64,000 bases of DNA from Lachnospiraceae bacterium. GTDB lineage: Bacteria > Bacillota > Clostridia > Lachnospirales > Lachnospiraceae. Location of the stretch: assembly GCA_017395635.1 (NCBI GenBank), contig JAFQOE010000047.1, forward strand, positions 62,001 to 126,000, written 5' to 3'. The notes under the pieces were generated by a model. It was not told where the DNA came from. It saw only the letters and a list, made by a program, of their open reading frames with translations, and did no database searches. The translations under genes and the position numbers were made by a program. Positions 55,152 to 63,309 of this stretch are shown here, piece after piece (the stretch's first letter is position 1; every line of letters begins with the position of its first letter).

Positions 55152-57419
55152 TCATTGCAAAAATACATCAACAAAATACTCTATTCCATCTGTTTCTATG
55201 GTAATTGCTCCACTATCTTTTGTCAAATATATCTTTCTTGTATATTGCCTTAATCTCTCCATTACTTCTTTGGAAGGATGACCATAACGATTTCGCTCCG
55301 CAACTGATATACACGCAATTGCAGGCCTTAGTTTTCTCAAAAAAGCATCCGATGTAGAGGTCGCCGAGCCATGATGTGCCACTTTAAGTACCTCCACAGT
55401 ATCTGTTATATCATTCAATATTGATTGTTCTGCTTCTACATTCAAATCCCCTGTCAGCAACATATCAAAATCACCATAATTCATCTGTAACACGATGCAC
55501 CCCTCATTCTTATCCTCATATATTTGTTGCAACGGATTCAAACACTGAAACAAAACTCCATCCAATTCAAGAAAATCACCTTTTTTCATATAATATACTG
55601 CACAACCTCGTTTTTTCGCTAAATCCACTAGCTCCAAATATGCTTTATCCGGATTGGAAATTGCAGGAAACACCATATTATCTACTTCAATCAGTTCATC
55701 TTCTAACAATTCCTTAACGCCACTATAGTGATCACTATCGCTATGAGTCACAAAGAGATAATCTATCGTCGCCGCACCATAATATTTCAATCCATTTTTC
55801 AACACATATTGACCAATACGATTTTTCGAGCTACTTCCACCATCTATCAACACATGTCTCTGATATTTGGTACGGATATAAATAGCATCACCTTGTCCCA
55901 CATCAAACATGCATATTTTTACCTGTGTCGGCAACAAAAACACACCAAATGATAACATTAATAATACAAGGAAAACCTTAGATACTCGCTTACAATTTCC
56001 GTACGAAAAATATACTCCTATCGCTAAAAAAACATAATACAATACGATCCACCAAACTTCCGGCTTTCCTGTACATAGAGTATGTCCCGGCAACCGTTCC
56101 ATAACACAACACAACATTTCATAAAATGCAAATATGCCATCTGCAATATACGCCGGTATCAAAGCTAAGCCTACTGAAAAAACACCTATCACACCACAAA
56201 AAATCAGCATCGCCAATAAAATATTCATAAGCGGAACTACAATCACATTTAAAAATATACTGTATAAAGGTATCTCATAAAAATGATATAGCATTATAGG
56301 TGTCAAAACTAACTGGACACTAATACTGACAAACAATCCGTCTAAACATTTAGGAATTTTGGTACTCCATTGCTTCCACATAGGGTGTATCAGCACAATT
56401 CCCAAAACTGCACCAAATGACAACAAAAAACCAACCTGTGTAATTTGATATGGATTATTCACCAACATAATGAGTAATGCAAGTGCAACAGCCGTCAAAC
56501 CATCATATTTCCGACCGAAAACATCCGCTCCAATAGACATTACTAACATAATTACTGCCCTATAGGTAGCACCGGAAAGCCCTGTCATTACGCCATAAGA
56601 AACAATAAATATTACTCCTATACTTGCCGCAATCGAAAAACTTCCCGTTAATCTTCTCAAACATTTATACAAGGTTCCTCCTATCATGGCGATATGCAAA
56701 CCGGATATTGCAATCAAATGTGCAATACCATTCCTTTGATATAACATCTTAATATCTGCATCTAAATTTTTCTTATCCCCCAAGACCATAGCAGTTGCCA
56801 GAGATGCTCGCTTATCATCAAACAAATCTGAAAACACCTTTGCCAAATTCCCCTGTACTTTATCCAAATAGTCTCGCCACAAAATCAAAGCTGTATCCAC
56901 TCGCACAAGCTTCGCTTTTTCTAACGACAACAGGATTCCATTTCCGTATTTATAAGACATCTCATCATAACCACCAGGGTTGCTTGATTCTGAAAACTTC
57001 CTTACAACCCCTTCTCCTTTAATAGAGCTACCTAATTTCAAATAATAATCTTCCTGGAAATATATCTGTGCTTTTACTGTTATGTTCTCTCCATTCAACC
57101 TCTTTAATTTCACGATATAAGAAGTATCATAGGTTGTTTCTTCTTTTTTCAACACTTTGCCTTCAAACAAAACATTGGTTCCTGATTGTATATCACACAC
57201 ATTTGCTATTCTATTCCAGGAATGCATACAAAAAACGCCCAAGAAGAAACAGACCGCTCCTACTATCTGTAGAACCCATCTCTTCTCACGGCGTCGATTA
57301 ATCACAACATATATCAAAAAAGCAACTCCCAGAAAACCGACCATATATATTGAACATCTCTTATATAAAACCTCTCCAAGTATGAACAAGATTACCCAAT
57401 ATAAGATTGGTCTTTTCAA
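55152..57419 (-). CDS. comEC: DNA internalization protein ComEC/Rec2
   Basis: 755 residues. Two N-terminal membrane helices frame an OB-like domain (DUF4131; residues about 65-165), then the Competence domain with many helices (IAHLIAISGLHIAMIGG; GLSGATYRAVIMLVMSIG; ALALLIMLVNNPYQITQVGFLLSFGAVLGI), and a C-terminal metallo-beta-lactamase domain (VGQGDAIYIRT, THSDSDHYSGV, LKVAHHGSATST). It forms the channel for single-stranded DNA in natural transformation. The start is TTG 57419 with GGAGG 11 nt upstream. Confidence 0.95.
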   Translation of the reverse strand: MKRPILYWVILFILGEVLYKRCSIYMVGFLGVAFLIYVVINRRREKRWVLQIVGAVCFFLGVFCMHSWNRIANVCDIQSGTNVLFEGKVLKKEETTYDTSYIVKLKRLNGENITVKAQIYFQEDYYLKLGSSIKGEGVVRKFSESSNPGGYDEMSYKYGNGILLSLEKAKLVRVDTALILWRDYLDKVQGNLAKVFSDLFDDKRASLATAMVLGDKKNLDADIKMLYQRNGIAHLIAISGLHIAMIGGTLYKCLRRLTGSFSIAASIGVIFIVSYGVMTGLSGATYRAVIMLVMSIGADVFGRKYDGLTAVALALLIMLVNNPYQITQVGFLLSFGAVLGIVLIHPMWKQWSTKIPKCLDGLFVSISVQLVLTPIMLYHFYEIPLYSIFLNVIVVPLMNILLAMLIFCGVIGVFSVGLALIPAYIADGIFAFYEMLCCVMERLPGHTLCTGKPEVWWIVLYYVFLAIGVYFSYGNCKRVSKVFLVLLMLSFGVFLLPTQVKICMFDVGQGDAIYIRTKYQRHVLIDGGSSSKNRIGQYVLKNGLKYYGAATIDYLFVTHSDSDHYSGVKELLEDELIEVDNMVFPAISNPDKAYLELVDLAKKRGCAVYYMKKGDFLELDGVLFQCLNPLQQIYEDKNEGCIVLQMNYGDFDMLLTGDLNVEAEQSILNDITDTVEVLKVAHHGSATSTSDAFLRKLRPAIACISVAERNRYGHPSKEVMERLRQYTRKIYLTKDSGAITIETDGIEYFVDVFLQ

Positions 57420-57434
57420 TTATTCATCTGCCTC

Positions 57435-58373
57435 CTATTCTACCAAGTCCAAATTGCGTTCAAAAATACCATCAAAAGGCATTGTTTCACGGAAAAACTG
57501 TAATTTCTCTCCATTTTTCAAAAACTGCACCTTTGATACATTCGGTAATTCTACCAGCGAATTAACCACAGAATACACAATAACATCATTTTTAAGTGGA
57601 TTGGCAGTATCATAAAATTCTTCACTTAAATCTACATAACAAATACCATTGTTTACAGAAATATTATTAATTTTAATTTCATCCGAAAGCGTTGCCATAT
57701 AGCCATCTTCTTCCGGCCCTTCAATCAATGATTCTACTACCAGTCTCGCAAGTGATGTGGTATTAGAAATTTCCACCGTCTGTTGATATTCTTTCAAAAG
57801 TTCACCAGTCTCATTTGCAAAATATAATACAATTGTTCCCGTCTGTTTATATCCACTTTTATCACCAAAATTCATCGTAAAAGAATCTCTGTCAAAGGAT
57901 TCCACAATTGTAGCTGTTTCCGGATCCTTATTGGCCAAATCTTTTAACGAAATGCTGACGGACTCCACTTCTTTCAACTGCAAAATCGTCCATGCCACAC
58001 AAGTCTTAAAAAACATCAAACTTTCCGCATTCACAGAATCATATAAGATATTAAACGAAATTCTAACACTGTCTTGAACATCATCATATTCCGCATGCAA
58101 ATATGTGATACCTGCAGGTATCGGCGTTTGATACTCCGCAGCAGCATTTTCATGGACCATATATTGCACAATACTACGCACTACATCAGCAGTTTCACCA
58201 CGTTGTAATGTATATGCTACCGGATATAAATCCGTTTTATCTGTATTGACAAAAAATACATATATCTGATTCTTTTTCAATGTAGGAAGTTCCTGTTCTT
58301 CTACTGTTTTCGCCGAACATGCAGTTAACACTATTGCAAATAAGAAGAACACTAGTCCTTTTATCTTTTTCAT
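57435..58373 (-). CDS. GerM-like lipoprotein with two GerMN domains
   Basis: 312 residues. A lipoprotein signal (GLVFFLFAIVLTAC, lipobox L-T-A-C) precedes two GerMN-type repeats at about 35-160 (QIYVFFVNTDKTDLYPV ... LQRGETADVVRSIVQYMV) and 175-300 (TIVLYFANETGELLKEY ... LARLVVESLIEGP, NNGICYVDLSEEF). In Bacillus GerM bridges spore membranes during engulfment. ATG 58373 follows AAGGTGATTAGG. Its place between a kinase gene and comEC is unusual. It may act in sporulation or in envelope sensing with the adjacent kinase. Confidence 0.85.
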   Translation of the reverse strand: MKKIKGLVFFLFAIVLTACSAKTVEEQELPTLKKNQIYVFFVNTDKTDLYPVAYTLQRGETADVVRSIVQYMVHENAAAEYQTPIPAGITYLHAEYDDVQDSVRISFNILYDSVNAESLMFFKTCVAWTILQLKEVESVSISLKDLANKDPETATIVESFDRDSFTMNFGDKSGYKQTGTIVLYFANETGELLKEYQQTVEISNTTSLARLVVESLIEGPEEDGYMATLSDEIKINNISVNNGICYVDLSEEFYDTANPLKNDVIVYSVVNSLVELPNVSKVQFLKNGEKLQFFRETMPFDGIFERNLDLVE

Positions 58374-58408
58374 CCTAATCACCTTCTGTCATTACACATT
58401 ATATCTTT

Positions 58409-59923
58409 CTAACTTATATACTTCAAAGGGATTCGCACAGTAAATGTTGTTCCTTCACCTGGTTGCGAATACAACTTAATCGCACCCTTATGCATCAAAA
58501 TCGCATTACGTGTAATCGCAAGACCCAATCCCGTTCCACCGGTTTCTCTGCTTCTGGCTTTATCTATACGATAAAAACGCTCAAATATCTGAGATTGACA
58601 ATCCTCAGGTATTCCAAGACCATTATCCTGTACCTTAACATAGAAAAACTTATGGTCAGCATTCAAGGATACATGTACATTACCACCTTCATTGTTATAC
58701 TTAACAGCATTTTCAATCAAATTTGAAAATGCCAAAGAAAGTTTCACTTCATCAATTTCTCCTACTACTTCACGAAAACTTTCAAATACTAATTCAATAT
58801 TACGCTTTGCCGCCAGTGGCTTAATACGCTTTAGCAACAACTCTAATAAGGCATTAATATTAACTTGTTCAATATTCAATTCCGCAGCTTTTTTATCCAT
58901 CTTAACCAAAGTCAACAAATCATTAATGATCTTTGTTTCACGGTCAATTTCTTCCACCATATCAGACATGAATTCACGATACATTTCATTTGGCACCTCT
59001 TCCTGCATCAACAGAGAATCCGCCAAAACCTTCATAGAAGTAATAGGTGTTTTTAATTCATGCGAGACATTTGATACAAATTCCTGTCTGGACTCCTCTA
59101 GCACACGCATTTTTTCAATCAATGCATTAAAAGAATCCGTAAGATCTGTCAATTCATGAAAACGAACCACTCCCTCAATCGTATCCAAATGCCCCTCTTT
59201 CAAGGCAGCCAACTGACGACTCAATCTCTTAATTCCCAAGACGCTAATGTACGCAATAAACCATGCTGCAATAATAGAAAGTAGCGAAAACAAAACATGC
59301 AACACGTGAACTTGTGTTGCAATATATTCATTGGTGTCTTCAATGTCCTGTAATGAAACAGTAGCAATCATAGCACCATTCACTACTTTGTTAGTATTCA
59401 CAATAGGAACAATTATCTCGGCATAATTATCAACCATACGAACGTTCCTATCCTTCTCACCACGCATCACACGGAACACTTCATCATAAACCATATAGTT
59501 ACCTTGATCAATTGTATATGTATCCTTCACAATCTGATACTTCGAATCAATTACTAGAATACGTCCTTCCCATACATTGGCAAGCTGATCAATTTCCACA
59601 TTCAAATTGTCTTGTGATGATTCAATTATAAATTGATTAATTAATATCTGGTTACCTAGAATGCTACACTGATTCTGTACCAATAGAAGTTTCTCTTCTA
59701 TCGTCTTATTGTTATAGGCACCCTGTAATAATTGACCAAACAAAATTATTATTATCTGCGATAACAATAGAAAAGAAACAAAAATCAACACCCTAAGACT
59801 TCGAAATGGATTGGTTTTCTTCTTACTTTTTAAAATAGTAACCCACTCCCCACTTTGTTTGAATATATTTTGGATCCCCTGGGGTCGTTTCAATCTTCTC
59901 ACGCAATCTACGAACATGTACAT
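58409..59923 (-). CDS. Sensor histidine kinase (PhoR/VicK-like)
   Basis: Transmembrane helix (VLIFVSFLLLSQIIIILFG), an extracytoplasmic domain of about 140 residues, a second helix (VLFSLLSIIAAWFIAYISVL), HAMP, then HisKA with SHELKTPITSMKVL and HATPase motifs (LIENAVKYN, DNGLGIPE, GGTGLGLAI). Partner of the regulator encoded just upstream. The start is unresolved: the first standard codon (59923) lies 101 nt inside the regulator gene and has no clear ribosome binding site. A GGGGAG site would best serve an ATT at 59836, which I cannot confirm. All domains are downstream of either. Confidence 0.88.
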   Translation of the reverse strand: MYMFVDCVRRLKRPQGIQNIFKQSGEWVTILKSKKKTNPFRSLRVLIFVSFLLLSQIIIILFGQLLQGAYNNKTIEEKLLLVQNQCSILGNQILINQFIIESSQDNLNVEIDQLANVWEGRILVIDSKYQIVKDTYTIDQGNYMVYDEVFRVMRGEKDRNVRMVDNYAEIIVPIVNTNKVVNGAMIATVSLQDIEDTNEYIATQVHVLHVLFSLLSIIAAWFIAYISVLGIKRLSRQLAALKEGHLDTIEGVVRFHELTDLTDSFNALIEKMRVLEESRQEFVSNVSHELKTPITSMKVLADSLLMQEEVPNEMYREFMSDMVEEIDRETKIINDLLTLVKMDKKAAELNIEQVNINALLELLLKRIKPLAAKRNIELVFESFREVVGEIDEVKLSLAFSNLIENAVKYNNEGGNVHVSLNADHKFFYVKVQDNGLGIPEDCQSQIFERFYRIDKARSRETGGTGLGLAITRNAILMHKGAIKLYSQPGEGTTFTVRIPLKYIS

Positions 59924-60509
59924 CTACTGTACGACCATCCCCAAGTGCATCACTTCCCCATACTTCTTTGAGTAAGTCATCTCTCGAATAAATCTTATTT
60001 GGATGAAATAACAGCAAGGTAAGAATATTAAACTCTTTGGCTGTCAAATTAATCTCTTTTCCTGCAATCGACACACGACGGCTATCTAATTCAATCGTCA
60101 TCTCACCTTCCACTAACCGTTTCGGAGCCGGGTTAGCAGGTGCTTTTTTCTGATTTCTACGAATGATTGCCTTGATACGCGCTTTTACTTCAAGAATATT
60201 AAAAGGTTTGGTAATATAATCATCCGCACCATATTCAAGACCTAAAATCTTGTCCATATCATCACCCTTTGCAGTCAACATGATAATTGGCACATCAGAA
60301 AACTCGCGAATAGACTGGCACACCTCAAATCCGGAAAGTCCCGGCAGCATAACATCTAACAGAATAATATCAAAATCATTATTCTTTGCTAATTCCAGTG
60401 CTTCTTCACCATCATAAGCTGCAGTAACTTCCATCTCATCCTGCTCTAAAGAAAACTTAATTCCTTTAACAATCAATTTTTCATCATCAACAACCAAAAC
60501 CTTTTTCAT
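59823..60509 (-). CDS. OmpR/PhoB-family response regulator
   Basis: 228 residues. Receiver domain with VLVVDDEKLIVKGI, phospho-acceptor in IILLDVMLPGLSG, MLTAKGDD and the Lys of YITKPFNILE; then a winged-helix DNA-binding domain (LTAKEFNILTLLLFHPNKIYSRDDLL; VDVHVRRLREKIE). Pairs with the kinase downstream. Located 29 nt after comEA in one operon, so it may regulate it or simply be co-transcribed. GGAGAGTAAGG precedes the ATG. Confidence 0.93.
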   Translation of the reverse strand: MKKVLVVDDEKLIVKGIKFSLEQDEMEVTAAYDGEEALELAKNNDFDIILLDVMLPGLSGFEVCQSIREFSDVPIIMLTAKGDDMDKILGLEYGADDYITKPFNILEVKARIKAIIRRNQKKAPANPAPKRLVEGEMTIELDSRRVSIAGKEINLTAKEFNILTLLLFHPNKIYSRDDLLKEVWGSDALGDGRTVDVHVRRLREKIETTPGDPKYIQTKWGVGYYFKK

Positions 60510-60538
60510 CCTTACTCTCCTCTATATGCAAAGATACT

Positions 60539-61105
60539 TTATACCTTTATTAAACTCTTGATTTTATTAAATACACCTTCTTTGATACCAGGAATATCCA
60601 TCAATTCCTCTATTGTTTCAAATGATCCATGTTCTTCCCGATATTGAATGATAATATCCGCCTTAGACTCACCAATTCCAGGTAATGTCATCAGCATATC
60701 TTTGTCTGCTTGATTAATATTCACTAATCCATCTTCTACTTCATCATTCGATGTAGCTTCATAAAGACTTGGAACATAGATTGTTTGACCATCTTTTACC
60801 TGCTCTGCCTGATTCAATGCTTCCGGTCTGGCATCATCGGTAACACCTCCTGCCATTTCCAAAGCCTCACAAACACGAGCCCCAACCTTTAATGAATAAA
60901 CACCTGGTTGTTCGACACAACCACATACATAAACATACACTAAAGAAGCCTCTTGTGTAGTTGTTGCTATCGCTTCTTGTTCTGTATTCACAGAATAATT
61001 AGCTGATGATGTATTCTTTTCTGCCGTCATCACTTCACCTTGCTTCGAACATCCAATCAAACAAGATACTCCTAGCACCAATAGTAAAATAATTATATTT
61101 TTCAA
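60539..61105 (-). CDS. comEA: Competence DNA receptor ComEA (lipoprotein form)
   Basis: 188 residues. The N-terminus is a lipoprotein signal (IIILLLVLGVSCLIGC) instead of the usual transmembrane anchor. A SLBB-like domain (VYVYVCGCVEQPGVYSLKVGARV) and a C-terminal double helix-hairpin-helix (LVNINQADKDMLMTLPGIGESKA; IEELMDIPGIKEGVFNKI) complete the ComEA plan. It binds double-stranded DNA at the surface for delivery to ComEC. TTG 61105 has AGGAG 9 nt upstream. Confidence 0.92.
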   Translation of the reverse strand: MKNIIILLLVLGVSCLIGCSKQGEVMTAEKNTSSANYSVNTEQEAIATTTQEASLVYVYVCGCVEQPGVYSLKVGARVCEALEMAGGVTDDARPEALNQAEQVKDGQTIYVPSLYEATSNDEVEDGLVNINQADKDMLMTLPGIGESKADIIIQYREEHGSFETIEELMDIPGIKEGVFNKIKSLIKV

Positions 61106-61182
61106 TTCGTCACACTCCTAACTATAGATATCTCCATAATAGTAGCGTGCCCCTTAATAAAATGAAATTTAGATACTGTTTC

Positions 61183-61211
61183 ATCATACCTAATTTTCAT
61201 TTAATTTACAA
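61183..61211 (-). promoter_or_regulatory. Sigma-A promoter of the comEA operon
   Basis: On the minus strand TTGTAA (61206-61211), a 17-bp spacer and TATGAT (61183-61188). It lies about 78 bp before the comEA start. The remaining gap to 61338 is AT-rich; I see nothing else in it. Confidence 0.65.
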
Positions 61212-61338
61212 CCATTTTGCGTATGTTTATCTTTTCTTAAGGTTTAAAACTTTTATAGTAAAAACACTCTATTTATTAACACTTTGCACAAAAAAATGTT
61301 TTTCATTCATATAAAAACACTATGGTATTAGACTCTAT

Positions 61339-61779
61339 TTACTTTTCCCATTTAAACAGAATAATTCCACAGATTGCAATAACAATCCCAAGTAACTTTG
61401 TCCATGAAAACTCTGTCTTTTCTATACCAAACAATCCAAACAATTCAACCAGATATCCAACCAACACTTGTGTAATCACTATTGCTAAAGTTGCTTGTGC
61501 CGGACCCAATGAGGACATACTCTGTATTACCGTAAATGTAATAAATGCTCCTATAATACCACCGCAAAGCATATATTTGTGCTCAATCTTAAACAAATCC
61601 CCCACTGAGACTTTACCCATTTCCGAAAACAGATAAAAACCCACACAAACTAAAAATCCTGTAAGCTGAACAAAACTATTGGTCAGCCATGGTCCTGTTT
61701 CCTTTGTAACTCCAGTGTTGAAAACACCTTGAATTGCCATCAACGCACCGGATAACATTGCAATCAAAAAGCCCCACAT
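61339..61779 (-). CDS. YdcZ-family (DMT superfamily) membrane protein
   Basis: 146 residues with four to five membrane helices: AMLSGALMAIQGVFNTGVTKETG, SFVQLTGFLVCVGFYLFSEMG, LCGGIIGAFITFTVIQSMSSLG, QATLAIVITQVLVGYLVELFG and LLGIVIAICGIILF. This matches the DUF606/YdcZ family of half-size drug/metabolite transporters, which probably dimerise. The substrate is unknown. GGAGG lies 8 nt before ATG 61779; a start at 61794 lacks one. Confidence 0.85.
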   Translation of the reverse strand: MWGFLIAMLSGALMAIQGVFNTGVTKETGPWLTNSFVQLTGFLVCVGFYLFSEMGKVSVGDLFKIEHKYMLCGGIIGAFITFTVIQSMSSLGPAQATLAIVITQVLVGYLVELFGLFGIEKTEFSWTKLLGIVIAICGIILFKWEK

Positions 61780-61820
61780 ACGACATTCCTCCATCTTCTA
61801 TAATTTGTAGGATTATATTT

Positions 61821-61848
61821 TGTAACTGTAAGCATCTTATCAGTTACA
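61821..61848 (-). promoter_or_regulatory. Stable hairpin between the solute-binding lipoprotein gene and the ydcZ-like gene
   Basis: TGTAACTG-TAAG pairs with CTTA-CAGTTACA with one bulged base and a 3-nt loop. No T-run follows on the minus strand, so termination would be weak. It lies in a 112-bp gap between two co-directional genes. Confidence 0.5.
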
Positions 61849-61891
61849 TTTTCTGTCATAGTATATGAGACTTTTCAACTATTTTATTCAA

Positions 61892-63235
61892 TTACTCTAT
61901 CTTTTCTTCCATTGTTTGTTGTAGCAGATCTAATTGTTCTTTTGCATTTTTACCCGACCATATTTCATCAAAAGCGATTCCACTTTCCGATAAATAATCT
62001 CCTAAAACCATAACCTTTGGCACCGACTTTGAATTCAAATACTGCGCATAAACCACAGCCTGCATCGAATCAAACTTATCTTTTTGATTCACAACCGGAA
62101 GTTTTCCATTTCCATCATACTGTGACTTGGCACAAGTAAGACTTAAATACATTCCAAACATATTACCCAAGGCTGTATTCTCGCCATATGGATTTACAAA
62201 CGCACTATAGGTAGTTGAAAATGTAGTAGATGACATATCTTGCGTCAAACTAGGCACATAAGACACTTGATAATTCGTAGTTACTGACTCTGTTACACTT
62301 TCCGATTCAGTTTCATCACCACTATTTTCGGTATTTTGTTCTACTTTATTTTCATTGACTGCCTGCATCTCATATAAAGTAGGTAAAATATCGGACTTGC
62401 AAAGCCCCAACACTAATGTACCATCTTTAATACGATTCGAAATAGTATCATGAGAAATATTATTTTTATTCATCCACAAGTATGCACTTAAAGATTGAAA
62501 GTATTCCATAGCCGCAATACAATTCTCATTATTTACCTTGAACTCTTTTGGAGCATCACCATTTTCTCCAAACAAATTGGCATAAGACGCAATAAACATA
62601 GAGTTTATATATGGATCTGCCACATCCCAACGGAATATCGCTTTTGTGGATCCTGTGTCCTCGTATTCGTCCAAGAAAGTCAATATATCATCAATTGAGG
62701 CTGGAGCTGTTTGTAACAAATTCGCATCATACACAAGACAATATGTATCAAAATATAACGGATAACCATATTGTTTCCCCTGATACGTAATTGCCCCTTT
62801 TGCCACTTCCGGATAATTCTCACTCCAAAATGCATCATCAAACCAATCATTTTCTTCTGCCATGCCACTTTCTGTAGCAAGCTGAAGTTGATCATTTCCC
62901 AATAAATATACATCCGGACCTTCACCTTTTTGATTTGCCTGATTCATGTCTTCAAACAAGTTAATCCCGTCATAATACAAAAGAGTAACCTTGACAGAAT
63001 ATTCTTTTTCAAATTGCTTTGCGGCACTTTCCAACCATGTTTGATCCGTTTTACTGGTATACCAACAAGTTAAAGTTTCTGCTTTCGCCTGTTCCTTCCA
63101 CTGCCCCATAAGCATTTCATAACTGATTGGTTGCTGTTTCGTAGCACCTTCCTTTGATTGCTTCATTTCACAACCAGACAACAAACCACATAACAACACA
63201 AATACAAGCATGAATACTATTCTCTTTCTATTCAT
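61892..63235 (-). CDS. ABC-type extracellular solute-binding lipoprotein (family 1)
   Basis: 447 residues. Lipoprotein signal (IVFMLVFVLLCGLLSGC, lipobox L-S-G-C), then a sugar-type binding protein: ETLTCWYTSKTDQTWLESAAKQFEKEYSVKV (in two parts), GPDVYLLGNDQL, WDVADPYINSMFIASYA and a mid-protein acidic Ser/Thr insert (about residues 300-325). No permease or ATPase gene is adjacent, so it is an orphan within the window. ATG 63235 has AGAGG 6 nt upstream. Ligand unknown; the family binds oligosaccharides among others. Confidence 0.85.
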   Translation of the reverse strand: MNRKRIVFMLVFVLLCGLLSGCEMKQSKEGATKQQPISYEMLMGQWKEQAKAETLTCWYTSKTDQTWLESAAKQFEKEYSVKVTLLYYDGINLFEDMNQANQKGEGPDVYLLGNDQLQLATESGMAEENDWFDDAFWSENYPEVAKGAITYQGKQYGYPLYFDTYCLVYDANLLQTAPASIDDILTFLDEYEDTGSTKAIFRWDVADPYINSMFIASYANLFGENGDAPKEFKVNNENCIAAMEYFQSLSAYLWMNKNNISHDTISNRIKDGTLVLGLCKSDILPTLYEMQAVNENKVEQNTENSGDETESESVTESVTTNYQVSYVPSLTQDMSSTTFSTTYSAFVNPYGENTALGNMFGMYLSLTCAKSQYDGNGKLPVVNQKDKFDSMQAVVYAQYLNSKSVPKVMVLGDYLSESGIAFDEIWSGKNAKEQLDLLQQTMEEKIE

Positions 63236-63309
63236 TGCATACCTCTGCTTTCTAAAGTAAATGCCATATCTTCTCTTCACAAATCAGAGAAACAAGAGCA
63301 AATAATTCG

